From positions 1 to 64,000 of the forward strand of contig SVLS01000004.1 of assembly GCA_015067835.1 (NCBI GenBank): DNA of 64,000 nt, read 5' to 3'. A model generated the notes under the pieces. The model saw only the letters and a program-made list of their open reading frames with translations, was not told the origin of the DNA and did no database searches. This stretch comes from Oscillospiraceae bacterium (GTDB taxonomy: Bacteria > Bacillota > Clostridia > Oscillospirales > Oscillospiraceae). How positions within the stretch are numbered: the stretch's first letter is position 1; each line of letters begins with the position of its first letter. Below are positions 50,765 through 60,517 of the stretch, one piece after another. Position numbers and translations under genes: made by a program.

Positions 50765-53700
50765 TTAAAACAGGCTAACCTGACTGGTGTCCGGAAGGTC
50801 GCCAAAGGCACCTCCGTCCTTTAACATTTGGATATGAGTCTTAGATACCTTGGGACAGGCCGCTGCAACCTCTTCAATGGACAGGAAGGTTTTTCCCTCC
50901 CGGCCGCGAACCAAATCCTGTGCTGCACTTTCGCCCAAGCCGGATACAGCCACAAAGGGTGGGCGTATTTTTCCGTCCTCCACTAAGAATCTGGTCGCAT
51001 CGCTCTTATACAAATCAATCGGCAGAAACTCGAAGCCGCGAAGATAGAACTCATAGGCAACTTCCAAAGTAGTGAGCAAATCCTCATCCTTATCTGTGGC
51101 GTCTTCATTGTTGTCAATGGCTTCTATATGCGCCTTGACCGCATCCATACCCTGGGTCATCATCATCGCATCAAATCCTCCCTTTTGGCTGCGGCGGTAG
51201 AAATATGCCGCATAAAATGCCAGGGGATGATACACCTTAAACCAGGCAATACGGAATGCCATCATAACGTAGGCAACGGCGTGAGCCTTTGGGAAAAGAT
51301 ATTTGATCTTCTTGCAGGACCCAATATACCAGTCAGGCACGCCGGCATCCTTCATTTCCTGCTCCGCCCCGTCCGGAAGTCCCTTGCCCTTACGCACCAT
51401 CTCCATAATTTTGAAGGCACGCTTTTCCGGCAGACCCATGGAAATCAGATACAGCATAATGTCATCACGACAGCCGATGGTTCCGTCCACAGTAGTGGTC
51501 TTGGAGGTAATCAAATCCCGGGCATTGCCCAACCACACATCCGTACCGTGGGTATAGCCGGAAATCTGAACCAGGAAGTCGAACTTTGTCGGCATCGTAT
51601 CCAGAAGAACACCACGGGTAAACCGGGTGTTGAACTCCGGGACAGCGACCGCGCCGGTGGGACCTAAGATAGGGTCATTCTCGTATCCAAGAACCTTAGA
51701 CGAGGTGAAGATAGACATTGTATTGGCATCATCCAACGGAATGCTCTTGGCATCAACACCGGTGATGTCCTCCATATAGCGAATCATCGTGGGATCATCG
51801 TGACCCAGCATATCCAGCTTCAGGAGGTTTTCCTCCATGGAGTGATATTCAAAATGGGTGGTAATCTGGTCTGAATTGGGATCATCCGCTGGGTGCTGAA
51901 CCGGGCAGAAATCCCAGATCTCATTTTCCTGCGGAATAACCACCAAGCCGCCGGGGTGTTGTCCCGTGGTGCGCCGAACACCCACGCAACCGCTGGCAAG
52001 ACGGTTCTCCTCCGCCTTGGAAACAGCCATATTCCGCTCAGACAAATACTTTTTCACATATCCGAAGGCAGTCTTCTCCGCAACCGTACCGATGGTGCCT
52101 GCGCGGAACACATGGGAACGACCAAACATTTCCACACAATAGGCGTGAGCATTGGCCTGATATTCACCGGAGAAGTTCAAGTCAATATCGGGAACCTTGT
52201 CGCCTCCAAAGCCCAGGAATGTCTCAAAGGGAATATTAAATCCGTCCTTCTCCATTTTTGTACCGCAAAGTGGGCATTCCCTGTCCGGCAAGTCCGCACC
52301 GCAGTTAAATTCCTTCGGCACATCCAAAATGGTGTGCTTGCACGCCGGGTTTGGACAGCGGTAATGGGGTGGGAAGGAATTAACCTCCGTGATACCGGAC
52401 ATATAAGCAACGATGGAAGAACCAACCGAGCCACGGGAGCCAACCAAATAGCCATGCTCCAGAGAGTTCTGAACCAGCTTCTGCGCCGACATATAAATCA
52501 CATCATAGTGACAGGAAATAATGTCGTGAAGCTCCGTTTCCACACGCTTGACCATCAGCTCCGGCGGGTTCTCACCGTACAGACGGTGGAATTTGGTATA
52601 GACCAAATTCTTCAGATCCTCTACGGAATTCTCAATCTTCGGTGCAAACAGATTATGGGGCACCGGGCGCAGGTATTCCACCATATCCGCAATCAGGTTG
52701 GTATTGGTCACCACAACCTCATAAGCCTTTTCTGCTCCCAAATAGGAGAATTCCTCCAACATATCGTCGGTAGTACGGAAATACAGCGGATTATCCCGGT
52801 CGCAGTCGTCAAAGCCCTTTGTGGCCAACAAAATGTGACGGAATATTTCATCTTCCGGATTCAGGAAGTGTACATCGCCTGTAGCTACAACGGGAATATT
52901 CAATTCCTCACCGATTCTAACGATGGTACGGTTGTAATTGCGAAGCTCCTCATCATCCTTTGCAAGACCCTTTGCAATCATAAAACGGTTGTTGGCAAGG
53001 GGCTGAATCTCCAAGAAATCGTAAAAAGAGGCAATTCGCTTAATTTCCTCATCGCTTTTCCGGGCGTAAACCGCTTGGAAAAGTTCGCCGGCCTCACAGG
53101 CAGAGCCAACAATCAGCCCCTCCCGCAATTCCATCAGCTCGGATTTGGGAATTCTGGGAACACCCCGCTTAAAATGTTCCAGATTTGCATTGGAAATCAA
53201 ATGATACAGATTTCTCAAGCCTTGCTGATTCTTTGCAAAGAGAATGATATGTCTTGCGTGGCGGTTGTCAATTCTCCCCTTCGCCCGTAAAGACATCATC
53301 AGCGGATTGATTTCCTGCAGGGTATAGATTTGATGTTCTTCCTCCAGCTTCCGCAGAAGTCGATCCATAATCATACCGCAGGTAAGCGCATCATCCCCTG
53401 CCCGATGATGCTGAAAATCAGGCAGGCTCAGCGCATTGGCCACAATATCCAGCTTGAACTTATTCAGCTGGGGCAAAAGATTCTGAGACAAAATCAGGGT
53501 GTCAGCCGCAGTAAAGGTGTATGGTAAGCCAAGTTTTTCACAGGCCGCCCGTATAAAACCCGTGTCGAAATCGGAATTGTGGGCAACCAGAACGCGATCT
53601 CCCACAAATTCCAGGAATTTGGGAAGAACCTCCTCAATCGTCGGTGCTCCTACCAGCATACTGTCTGTAATGCCGGTCAGCTCCACGATTTTAGGATCAA

Positions 53701-55078
53701 GCTTCCGACCGGGGGCAACAAAAGTCTGAAAGCGTTCCATCTCCTGACCGTTTGCCATTATCACAGCGCCGATTTCAATGATGGTATCTGTCCGGGAGGA
53801 CAAACCCGTTGTTTCCAAATCAAAGGCCACATATTCACCGTCAAAGGGCATATCCTTCGTGCCGTGAACGACGATTCGGTCATCCACATCATTGACAAAG
53901 TAGCCCTCGCAGCCATAGAGAACCTTAAACGGCTCGTCTGTTCCCGCAACCGTTAACGGTCCTTTTCTCGTTTCTACAGTATGCAGCGCATCCGTAAAGG
54001 ACTGACAACAGCCGTGATCCGTAATGGCAATCGCCTTATGACCCCACGCCGCCGCTTGCTTAACTGCAGCATCCGTTTGGGTCAATGCATCCATACTGCT
54101 CATTGTAGTATGTAAATGAAGCTCTACCCGCTTATCTCCAGTCGCTTTGTCCACGCGCTTCGGCAACGAACCAGGCATAATGGCATAGGGTTTGAGAATC
54201 ATCTCATTATCGAACTGATTGATCATCAGTTTGCCCTGAACACGAAGCACCGAGCCTTCTTTTACATTCTCAAGAATGGACTTTGCTTCATTGGCTTCCA
54301 TAAACCGGTTGATCCGTACCGAACCGGTATAGTCCGTCATATCAAAATTGATAACCCAGGCATTACGCTTCTTCAGTTCCTTATGGTCAACTGCAAATAC
54401 CTTTCCCTCGACAACAACATTTGCCATATCGAGATTCAGCTGACGCATCGGTGTTACATTCCCCTTGAAGGGCTTGCCATAAATCGTGCTTGCATTTGCT
54501 TTTGCCTGAGTCTCCTGCTTTTGCTGTGCAGATACAGTGGGAAGTTCCGCAATCATATCCCCACGCATTTTTTCCATAGCATCAAAAAGTGCCTTGCCTT
54601 CCAATGCGTTTCCGGCTTCAATCGTCACCGTAACCGGCGTGCCGAACTGTTCAGACAGCTTCGTCTGAACGCTGGGAATGCACTTTTGCAACGCTTTTTT
54701 TCCGTTTGCAACCAGAGAAATGGTCAGATTTGCCCCTTCCCAGCTCCATGTTGCACCTGCCAGCGAGCCACGGGTTGTGGAATCCTCGTTCAGGAACATA
54801 TCCCGCAAATCTTCCGTGTCCATAAAAGGAAGCTGCTCCGGCGGATAAACAGCGTTAATCTCCAAAGCCTTCAAATCATATATTTCGCAAATTCCCTGTG
54901 CAACCTCATTGAGCTGACGGCGGCTGATGTAATGCTCACAGGAAATCATAATATCAATTTTACGGGCAGCTACGTTCAAATCAGCTGCAACAATGGCCGC
55001 CTGAGAAATCGCATTGTACAGCGACTCAGGCGGCTCATAGTCCGAAAACATATTCAGCAAATAGGTTTTCTCGTTCAT
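50765..55078 (-). CDS. polC: DNA polymerase III PolC-type
   Basis: This 1437-residue polymerase is the main Gram-positive replicase with proofreading. In order: an N-terminal domain, an OB fold (about 222-300), a PHP domain (VELHLHTTMSSMDAL, from 318) split by a DEDD exonuclease (FDLETTGLSSRTDTIIEIGA, 419 on), zinc-binding cysteines (near residues 915-950) and the catalytic palm PDIDLNFSGEYQ. Length and order are normal. GTAGGAG precedes the ATG. It is the last gene of the pyrH-to-polC operon. Confidence 0.97.
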   Translation of the reverse strand: MNEKTYLLNMFSDYEPPESLYNAISQAAIVAADLNVAARKIDIMISCEHYISRRQLNEVAQGICEIYDLKALEINAVYPPEQLPFMDTEDLRDMFLNEDSTTRGSLAGATWSWEGANLTISLVANGKKALQKCIPSVQTKLSEQFGTPVTVTIEAGNALEGKALFDAMEKMRGDMIAELPTVSAQQKQETQAKANASTIYGKPFKGNVTPMRQLNLDMANVVVEGKVFAVDHKELKKRNAWVINFDMTDYTGSVRINRFMEANEAKSILENVKEGSVLRVQGKLMINQFDNEMILKPYAIMPGSLPKRVDKATGDKRVELHLHTTMSSMDALTQTDAAVKQAAAWGHKAIAITDHGCCQSFTDALHTVETRKGPLTVAGTDEPFKVLYGCEGYFVNDVDDRIVVHGTKDMPFDGEYVAFDLETTGLSSRTDTIIEIGAVIMANGQEMERFQTFVAPGRKLDPKIVELTGITDSMLVGAPTIEEVLPKFLEFVGDRVLVAHNSDFDTGFIRAACEKLGLPYTFTAADTLILSQNLLPQLNKFKLDIVANALSLPDFQHHRAGDDALTCGMIMDRLLRKLEEEHQIYTLQEINPLMMSLRAKGRIDNRHARHIILFAKNQQGLRNLYHLISNANLEHFKRGVPRIPKSELMELREGLIVGSACEAGELFQAVYARKSDEEIKRIASFYDFLEIQPLANNRFMIAKGLAKDDEELRNYNRTIVRIGEELNIPVVATGDVHFLNPEDEIFRHILLATKGFDDCDRDNPLYFRTTDDMLEEFSYLGAEKAYEVVVTNTNLIADMVEYLRPVPHNLFAPKIENSVEDLKNLVYTKFHRLYGENPPELMVKRVETELHDIISCHYDVIYMSAQKLVQNSLEHGYLVGSRGSVGSSIVAYMSGITEVNSFPPHYRCPNPACKHTILDVPKEFNCGADLPDRECPLCGTKMEKDGFNIPFETFLGFGGDKVPDIDLNFSGEYQANAHAYCVEMFGRSHVFRAGTIGTVAEKTAFGYVKKYLSERNMAVSKAEENRLASGCVGVRRTTGQHPGGLVVIPQENEIWDFCPVQHPADDPNSDQITTHFEYHSMEENLLKLDMLGHDDPTMIRYMEDITGVDAKSIPLDDANTMSIFTSSKVLGYENDPILGPTGAVAVPEFNTRFTRGVLLDTMPTKFDFLVQISGYTHGTDVWLGNARDLITSKTTTVDGTIGCRDDIMLYLISMGLPEKRAFKIMEMVRKGKGLPDGAEQEMKDAGVPDWYIGSCKKIKYLFPKAHAVAYVMMAFRIAWFKVYHPLAFYAAYFYRRSQKGGFDAMMMTQGMDAVKAHIEAIDNNEDATDKDEDLLTTLEVAYEFYLRGFEFLPIDLYKSDATRFLVEDGKIRPPFVAVSGLGESAAQDLVRGREGKTFLSIEEVAAACPKVSKTHIQMLKDGGAFGDLPDTSQVSLF

Positions 55079-55085
55079 ACTACTC

Positions 55086-56123
55086 CTACATTTTCTCTAT
55101 TCTCTCCAGTAATGCCGGGAGTAATTCTTCATAGGGAAGCTTTGCAACCTGCTCTCCCTTTTCGAAAATCATACCCCAGCCATCGCCACCGGCGATGCCA
55201 ATGTCCGCTTCTCTGGCCTCTCCCGGACCGTTAACAACGCAGCCCATCACCGCAACCGTAATGGGTTTATTGCAATTCTTCAGCGCCTCGTCAACCTGAT
55301 TGACCAGACCGATTAAGTCAATGCTTGTTCGGCCGCAGGTGGGACAGGAAATGATATTCACTCCGGAAGCACGCACCCCGGCAGCCTTCAGAATGTCCTT
55401 AGCCGCATATACTTCCTGAACCGGGTCGTCTGTCAGGCTGACCCGGATGGTATCGCCGATTCCATCCAAAAGCAGGGCTCCAATGCCCATAGCCGATTTG
55501 ATCATCCCCATTTTAACCGGTCCGGTTTCCGTGACGCCGATGTGAAGCGGATAATCACACTTGCTGCGAAATTCTCTGCAAGCCTCCACCATTGTGGAAA
55601 CCGTGGAGGATTTGATGGACACGCAGGTGTCATAGAAACCGAAATCCTCAAGAAGGTGCAAATGCTCAAAAGCGCTTTCCACCAGTGCTTGTGCCGTGGG
55701 GTGACCGTATTTTTCCAGCAAACGCTTGTCAAGGCTTCCTCCATTGACGCCAATGCGAATGGGGATATGCCTTTCTGTGCAGACATCTACCACCGCTTTT
55801 ACCCGATCGCGACCACCGATGTTGCCGGGGTTGATGCGGATTTTGGAAGCACCGGCTTCCGCTGCCGCAATGGCAAGCTTATAGTCGAAGTGAATGTCCG
55901 CAACCAAAGGAAGCGGGCTTTCCTTGCAAATTAAAGCAAAGCCACGGGCAGCCTCCATATTCTGAACAGACAACCTGGCAATTTCGCAGCCAGCTGCCTT
56001 CAACCCACGAAGCTGCGCCAGAGAAGCGTCAACATCCGTTGTCTTGGTGTTCAGCATAGACTGGATGACTACCGGCGCACCACCGCCAATGGTCACATTG
56101 CCAACTTGAATCTGTCTCGTCAT
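55086..56123 (-). CDS. ispG: 4-hydroxy-3-methylbut-2-en-1-yl diphosphate synthase (flavodoxin/ferredoxin) IspG
   Basis: This 345-residue enzyme performs the penultimate MEP-pathway step. The iron-sulfur ligands are in ISCPTCGRT and AVMGCVVNGPGEA (C-x2-C ... C), with IHFDYKLA and KIRINPGNIG in the TIM-barrel part. GGGG lies before the ATG. It works with Dxr, encoded two genes upstream. Confidence 0.96.
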   Translation of the reverse strand: MTRQIQVGNVTIGGGAPVVIQSMLNTKTTDVDASLAQLRGLKAAGCEIARLSVQNMEAARGFALICKESPLPLVADIHFDYKLAIAAAEAGASKIRINPGNIGGRDRVKAVVDVCTERHIPIRIGVNGGSLDKRLLEKYGHPTAQALVESAFEHLHLLEDFGFYDTCVSIKSSTVSTMVEACREFRSKCDYPLHIGVTETGPVKMGMIKSAMGIGALLLDGIGDTIRVSLTDDPVQEVYAAKDILKAAGVRASGVNIISCPTCGRTSIDLIGLVNQVDEALKNCNKPITVAVMGCVVNGPGEAREADIGIAGGDGWGMIFEKGEQVAKLPYEELLPALLERIEKM

Positions 56124-56128
56124 CGTTT

Positions 56129-57193
56129 CTACCCCTTAAAAATAACGAAAATATCCTTGAATATGATAAATGCCATAAATACCAGCAGCAGAATCATACC
56201 TCCTGCGTGGATATAGCTCTCAACCTTGGGATTGACAGGCTTTTTCGTAATCTTCGCAATCGGCGTCGTGATAAGCAACGCAAGCACCCGTCCACCATCC
56301 AGTGCAGGAATGGGCAACATATTCATAATGCCAAGGTTAATGGCAATAAAACCGCCAAAATAGAGCATATTCAGCACGGCGCTCCACCAGGTTTCAGAAG
56401 CATTTGCCATATCGTTCATCATTCCAACAATGCCAACAGGACCGCTCATATCACTGATGCTGGCCTGCCCTGTAAGCAACATTCCAAGACTCTGCCATAT
56501 CATCGTTGCGAAGTTGATGCAGTCATTCCAGGAATGTGTAATCACCTCGCCAAAGGATAACCTTCTTGTTTTCCAAGTCACCCCATAGAATTGACCTGCC
56601 TTGCCTTCATCATCCTCCGGAAATTCCCGGAGCTCAAAGGTCACATCTTCAAGCAGCAGCTCTTTGCCATCCCGCAGTACCAGCACATCGAACTCTTGAG
56701 CACCCTCATTGCCAGCAAGAACCACATCAAAATCAGAAGTATCATCAATGGTATATTCATCAATTTGCAAAATCAGATCATTGGGCTGCAGACCGCCTTC
56801 CTGGGCAAGAGAACTGCCGGTACGCAAACTGTCAACCTGAGGCATAGGTGCCATAATAAAAGAATTGACCAGCACCACAATCAGGAAGCCAACAATCAGA
56901 TTCATCACAGAGCCGGCGACCAAAATAATCAGCCGCTTCCACCACGGTGCTTTCTGGAAGGAGCGGGGACTGTCTGTGTCCTCATTTTCCCCTTCCATGG
57001 CGCAATAACCACCAATGGGAATACAGCGGATGGAATACAGGGTCTCCCCTTTTTGCTTTTTCCAGATAGCAGGACCCATGAAAATTGCAAATTCATTTAC
57101 CTTCACGCCGGACATTTTTGCTGTGATAAAATGTCCAAACTCGTGAATAAAGATAAGAAAGCTAAAGATTAGTATCGCGAAAATAATGTTCAT
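56129..57193 (-). CDS. rseP: RIP metalloprotease RseP (site-2 protease)
   Basis: This 354-residue membrane protease has the zinc motif HEFGH near residue 17, one PDZ domain (about 115-190: LAQEGGLQPNDLILQIDE) and the C-terminal MNMLPIPALDGGR motif near 300. It cleaves membrane-anchored regulators or signal-peptide remnants. I start at ATG 57193 (MNIIFAIL), with GAGG upstream. Confidence 0.94.
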   Translation of the reverse strand: MNIIFAILIFSFLIFIHEFGHFITAKMSGVKVNEFAIFMGPAIWKKQKGETLYSIRCIPIGGYCAMEGENEDTDSPRSFQKAPWWKRLIILVAGSVMNLIVGFLIVVLVNSFIMAPMPQVDSLRTGSSLAQEGGLQPNDLILQIDEYTIDDTSDFDVVLAGNEGAQEFDVLVLRDGKELLLEDVTFELREFPEDDEGKAGQFYGVTWKTRRLSFGEVITHSWNDCINFATMIWQSLGMLLTGQASISDMSGPVGIVGMMNDMANASETWWSAVLNMLYFGGFIAINLGIMNMLPIPALDGGRVLALLITTPIAKITKKPVNPKVESYIHAGGMILLLVFMAFIIFKDIFVIFKG

Positions 57194-57201
57194 ATACAGC
57201 C

Positions 57202-58353
57202 TCAATTACACATTTTTTCCTGAACAAATTCCCGGGCAAGGCGATCCGCCTCCAGGATTTCATCCAGGCTGGGATTTTTCACAAAGGGCACCGCCGCAAC
57301 AGCACCGCTTACTAGGTCATACATATCGTAAAAGCCGATTCTATTATCCAAAAACAGGGCAACTGCAACCTCATTGGCGCCGTTCATCACAGCGCATGCG
57401 TTACCACCCCTGGATGCACATTCCATTGCCAGCTTCAGGCTGGGAAACGCCTCCAAATCCGGTTTTGCAAAGGTCAACGCCCCGCAGGTCGTCAAGTCCA
57501 AAGCATCCACAGGACACTCTTCCCTCTGCGGATAAGTCAAGGCCAGTTGAATGGGCAGCCGCATATCAGGGACACCCATCTGCGCCATCACCGCTCCGTC
57601 AACACATTCCACCATACTGTGGACAATGCTTTGTCGGTGAATCACCACCTCCACCTTATCGACGCTCAGGTGATACAGGTGCATTGCCTCAATGACTTCC
57701 AGGCCTTTGTTCATCAGGGTAGCGCAGTCAATGGTGATTTTCTCACCCATTTTCCAATTAGGGTGGCGCAAGGCATCTGCCCTTGTCACTTTTTTAAGTG
57801 CTTCTCGCTCCATCCCATAGAATGGACCGCCAGAGCAGGTCAGTATCAGCTTCTTCACTTCCCGACGATTTCCGACACCCATCAAGCATTGGAAAATCGC
57901 GGAATGCTCCGAATCAACAGGAATAATCTGCGCGCCATACTTTTCTGCCTCAGCCATTACAAGCTCACCGGCACATACCAGCGTTTCCTTGTTGGCAAGT
58001 CCGATTCGCTTTCCTGCACGAATAGCTGCAAGTGTGGGCTTCAGCCCCAGCATCCCAACCACAGCAGTGATTACACAATCAGCCTGTTCCATCGTTGCCG
58101 CTTCTAGCAAACCAGCCTCTCCGTACAAAACTCGGATCGGCAGATCCTGCAGCTTCTGCTTTAATGCATCCGCTGCTTCTCGGGTGGCCATTACTGCAAC
58201 AGCCGGCACAAATTCCCGGCATTGCTTCTCCATACGCTCCACATTGGAGCCGGCTGTCAACGCAGCAACCCGGATATTCTTATGCCGAATGACATCCAGA
58301 GTCTGCCGACCGATAGAGCCGGTAGAGCCGAGAATACTCACACATTTGACCAT
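57202..58353 (-). CDS. dxr: 1-deoxy-D-xylulose-5-phosphate reductoisomerase
   Basis: This 383-residue NADPH enzyme starts the committed MEP pathway. It has SILGSTGSIGRQTLDV at the start, GLANKETLVCAGELVM (near 123), PVDSEHSAIFQCL (near 145) and the GGPFYG and HPNWKMGEKITIDCATLMNKGLE motifs. GGAG precedes the ATG; it lies 3 nt after the cdsA stop. Confidence 0.96.
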   Translation of the reverse strand: MVKCVSILGSTGSIGRQTLDVIRHKNIRVAALTAGSNVERMEKQCREFVPAVAVMATREAADALKQKLQDLPIRVLYGEAGLLEAATMEQADCVITAVVGMLGLKPTLAAIRAGKRIGLANKETLVCAGELVMAEAEKYGAQIIPVDSEHSAIFQCLMGVGNRREVKKLILTCSGGPFYGMEREALKKVTRADALRHPNWKMGEKITIDCATLMNKGLEVIEAMHLYHLSVDKVEVVIHRQSIVHSMVECVDGAVMAQMGVPDMRLPIQLALTYPQREECPVDALDLTTCGALTFAKPDLEAFPSLKLAMECASRGGNACAVMNGANEVAVALFLDNRIGFYDMYDLVSGAVAAVPFVKNPSLDEILEADRLAREFVQEKMCN

Positions 58354-58356
58354 TTT

Positions 58357-59169
58357 TTACTCCACAACAGGCAAGAAAGCCATTAAAATTTCAATAATGG
58401 GTGCAACAATAAACAAAGAATCGCACCGGTCCAGAATTCCACCATGACCGGGAAGCAAATTGCCATAGTCCTTGATTCCCGTCTGCCGTTTAATGGCGGA
58501 GAAGCACAAATCACCAAAGATGCTGGCCAAGGAACCAATAATACCGTAAGTAATGGCAAGGGCATAATTTACGGTCACATCCACAGACAAGTCAAGGACA
58601 AGACAGAAAATCAGCATTGCCAGAATTGCCGTAAAAATTCCGCCCACAGCCCCCTCAATAGTCTTATTGGGGCTAATGGTGGGAGACAGCTTATGGCGTC
58701 CGAAGAATTTACCAATAAAGTAGGCACCGGAATCAGCAAGAAATGCCACAACCAGAGGAATCATAATTAATAGCCTTCCAATGTCATGATTCATCAGGCG
58801 AACCAACGCAGAAAGCATATACGGAATCAAAAGTCCGGCGATAAAGCAGACAGACAGCCGTTCCAGACGGAACCTTCCCTTTGAAATCAGCAGTTCAGAA
58901 AACAGCAGCATTGTAAAAATGCTCAATGCCAGTACCATCCAGATATGCGGCATACCAAAGTGGCACCACATCGGGATAAAGAAAGCCATTGCTCCTGTGT
59001 AGCAAACCAGCCGAAGGTTCTTGGAAAGTCCCGTGCCTGCCATCAATTCAAAGGCCGCAATGGCACAAAGCACTCCCAATACGATTGCAGTCAAAATGGT
59101 TGGCGCTACCAAAATCATAACCAAGATAAGCGGAACCAATACAGCTGCGACGATCAGCCTCATTTTCAT
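58357..59169 (-). CDS. cdsA: Phosphatidate cytidylyltransferase
   Basis: This 270-residue membrane enzyme makes CDP-diacylglycerol, the substrate of PgsA (8967-9497). It has about eight membrane segments and the C-terminal signature SIFGDLCFSAIKRQTGIKDYGNLLPGHGGILDRCDS, including the conserved KD-x-G-x-x-x-P-G-H-G-G-x-x-D-R. The start at ATG 59169 has GGAGG 9 nt upstream and overlaps the uppS end. Confidence 0.95.
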   Translation of the reverse strand: MKMRLIVAAVLVPLILVMILVAPTILTAIVLGVLCAIAAFELMAGTGLSKNLRLVCYTGAMAFFIPMWCHFGMPHIWMVLALSIFTMLLFSELLISKGRFRLERLSVCFIAGLLIPYMLSALVRLMNHDIGRLLIMIPLVVAFLADSGAYFIGKFFGRHKLSPTISPNKTIEGAVGGIFTAILAMLIFCLVLDLSVDVTVNYALAITYGIIGSLASIFGDLCFSAIKRQTGIKDYGNLLPGHGGILDRCDSLFIVAPIIEILMAFLPVVE

Positions 59170-59171
59170 CT

Positions 59172-59894
59172 TCACGCACCTCCAAACCGTCGATTACGGC
59201 GGTGATACTCTGCGATTGCCGCGTCCAAATCCTCCGGTGAGAAATCAGGCCAAAGCACATCCATAAACACAAATTCGGAATACACCGTTTGCCAAGGCAG
59301 GAAATTGCTGGTACGCATTTCGCCGGACGGACGAATCACCAGTTCCGGATCGGGCACATCCGCAGAATCCAAATAGTTGGAAAATTGAGCCTCTGTCAGG
59401 CTGTCAATTTCCACATTCCCCTCTTTTACATCTTGCGCATATTTTTTGATGGCACGGATGATCTCATCCCGACCACCGTAATTTAAGCAAAAATTCACCT
59501 GAACCTCGTGGTAGTCGTTTGAACGCTCTTGAGCATCCAGACACAGCTGGCGAAGCTTTGGATTCAAACGGCTCAAATCGCCGAAAAAGCGAAAACGCAC
59601 GTGGTTCTTCTCCATATCCCGCAAAGCTTCCTGCAAATACTTTGCAAGCAGCTTCATAATGCCGGAAACCTCTTCCTCGGAGCGCTTCCAATTTTCCGTA
59701 GAAAATGCGTACACTGTCAAATAAGAAACACCCAGCGTGCGGCAGTAGTTTGCCGTGCGTCGAAATGCCTCCGCGCCTGCGCTGTGCCCGGCAGTTCGGG
59801 GTAAGCCTCTTTTTTTCGCCCAACGGCCGTTTCCGTCCATAATGATGGCAATGTGCTTCGGCGGAGCCAGTTTCCCTTTATCTTCGGTAGCCAC
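59172..59894 (-). CDS. uppS: Isoprenyl transferase (undecaprenyl diphosphate synthase)
   Basis: This 240-residue cis-prenyltransferase makes the C55 lipid carrier for peptidoglycan. It has IAIIMDGNGRWAKKRGLPR (near 16-34), GVSYLTVYAFSTENWKR (near 55-71) and ELVIRPSGEMRTSNFLPWQTVYSEF near 190, where family members have RTSGExRxSNFLLWQ. So one Thr is Pro here (RPSGE), a common variant. The start is GTG 59894 with AAGGAGG upstream. Confidence 0.95.
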   Translation of the reverse strand: MATEDKGKLAPPKHIAIIMDGNGRWAKKRGLPRTAGHSAGAEAFRRTANYCRTLGVSYLTVYAFSTENWKRSEEEVSGIMKLLAKYLQEALRDMEKNHVRFRFFGDLSRLNPKLRQLCLDAQERSNDYHEVQVNFCLNYGGRDEIIRAIKKYAQDVKEGNVEIDSLTEAQFSNYLDSADVPDPELVIRPSGEMRTSNFLPWQTVYSEFVFMDVLWPDFSPEDLDAAIAEYHRRNRRFGGA

Positions 59895-59920
59895 AGAAAG
59901 CCCTCCTTTCCCAGCAGGAT

Positions 59921-59947
59921 ATTGGGGGCGACAGAACCGCCCCCAAT
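59921..59947. other. GC-rich hairpin between frr and uppS
   Basis: ATTGGGGGCG (59921-59930) and CGCCCCCAAT (59938-59947) form a perfect 10-bp stem with a 7-nt loop and no U run on either side. It sits in the 66-bp gap inside the operon and might be an mRNA-processing or pausing site. Confidence 0.6.
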
Positions 59948-59960
59948 CAAATAATCAACC

Positions 59961-60515
59961 TTAGATGGCCATCAATTCCTTTTCCTTAGCGGCAAGGGAA
60001 TCATCGACCTTTTTAATATACTTATCAAGCAGGTCCTGCAGGTCCTTTTCCGCCTTCTTCTGGTCGTCCTCTGTAATTTCGGAATTCTTCTTCAGCTTTT
60101 TTACATAGTCCATACCGTCGCGGCGAATATTGCGCATTGCAACCTTTGCATCTTCCGCATATTTCTTGACCTGCTTGGTCAGTTCCTTACGACGCTCCTC
60201 GGTCAGCTGAGGGAAGGTCAGACGAATCACGCGACCGTCATTCTGGGGATTGATTCCAAGATCAGAAGACAGAATCGCCTTTTGAACCTCCTTCAGCAAG
60301 GATGCATCCCAAGGCTGAATCACCAAAGTACGGGCATCGGGGGAAGAAATATTGGCGACGCCGTTGAGGGGGGTCTCAGAACCATAATATTCAACGGTGA
60401 TACGGTCAAGAACCTTCGGATTGGCACGACCGGCACGAACAGCGCCAAACTCCTCGTCCAGATGCTCCAGGGTCTTGTCCATTTTTCTTCCGTATTCTTT
60501 AAAATCAACGCTCAT
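59961..60515 (-). CDS. frr: Ribosome recycling factor
   Basis: This 184-residue protein splits post-termination ribosomes with EF-G. It shows the three-helix-bundle pattern: MDKTLEHLDEEFGAVRAGRANPKVLDRITVEYYGS at the N-terminus and NIRRDGMDYVKKLKKNSEITEDDQKKAEKDLQ near 130-160. AAAGGAG precedes the ATG. It is 2 nt downstream of pyrH. Confidence 0.97.
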   Translation of the reverse strand: MSVDFKEYGRKMDKTLEHLDEEFGAVRAGRANPKVLDRITVEYYGSETPLNGVANISSPDARTLVIQPWDASLLKEVQKAILSSDLGINPQNDGRVIRLTFPQLTEERRKELTKQVKKYAEDAKVAMRNIRRDGMDYVKKLKKNSEITEDDQKKAEKDLQDLLDKYIKKVDDSLAAKEKELMAI

Positions 60516-60517
60516 AA

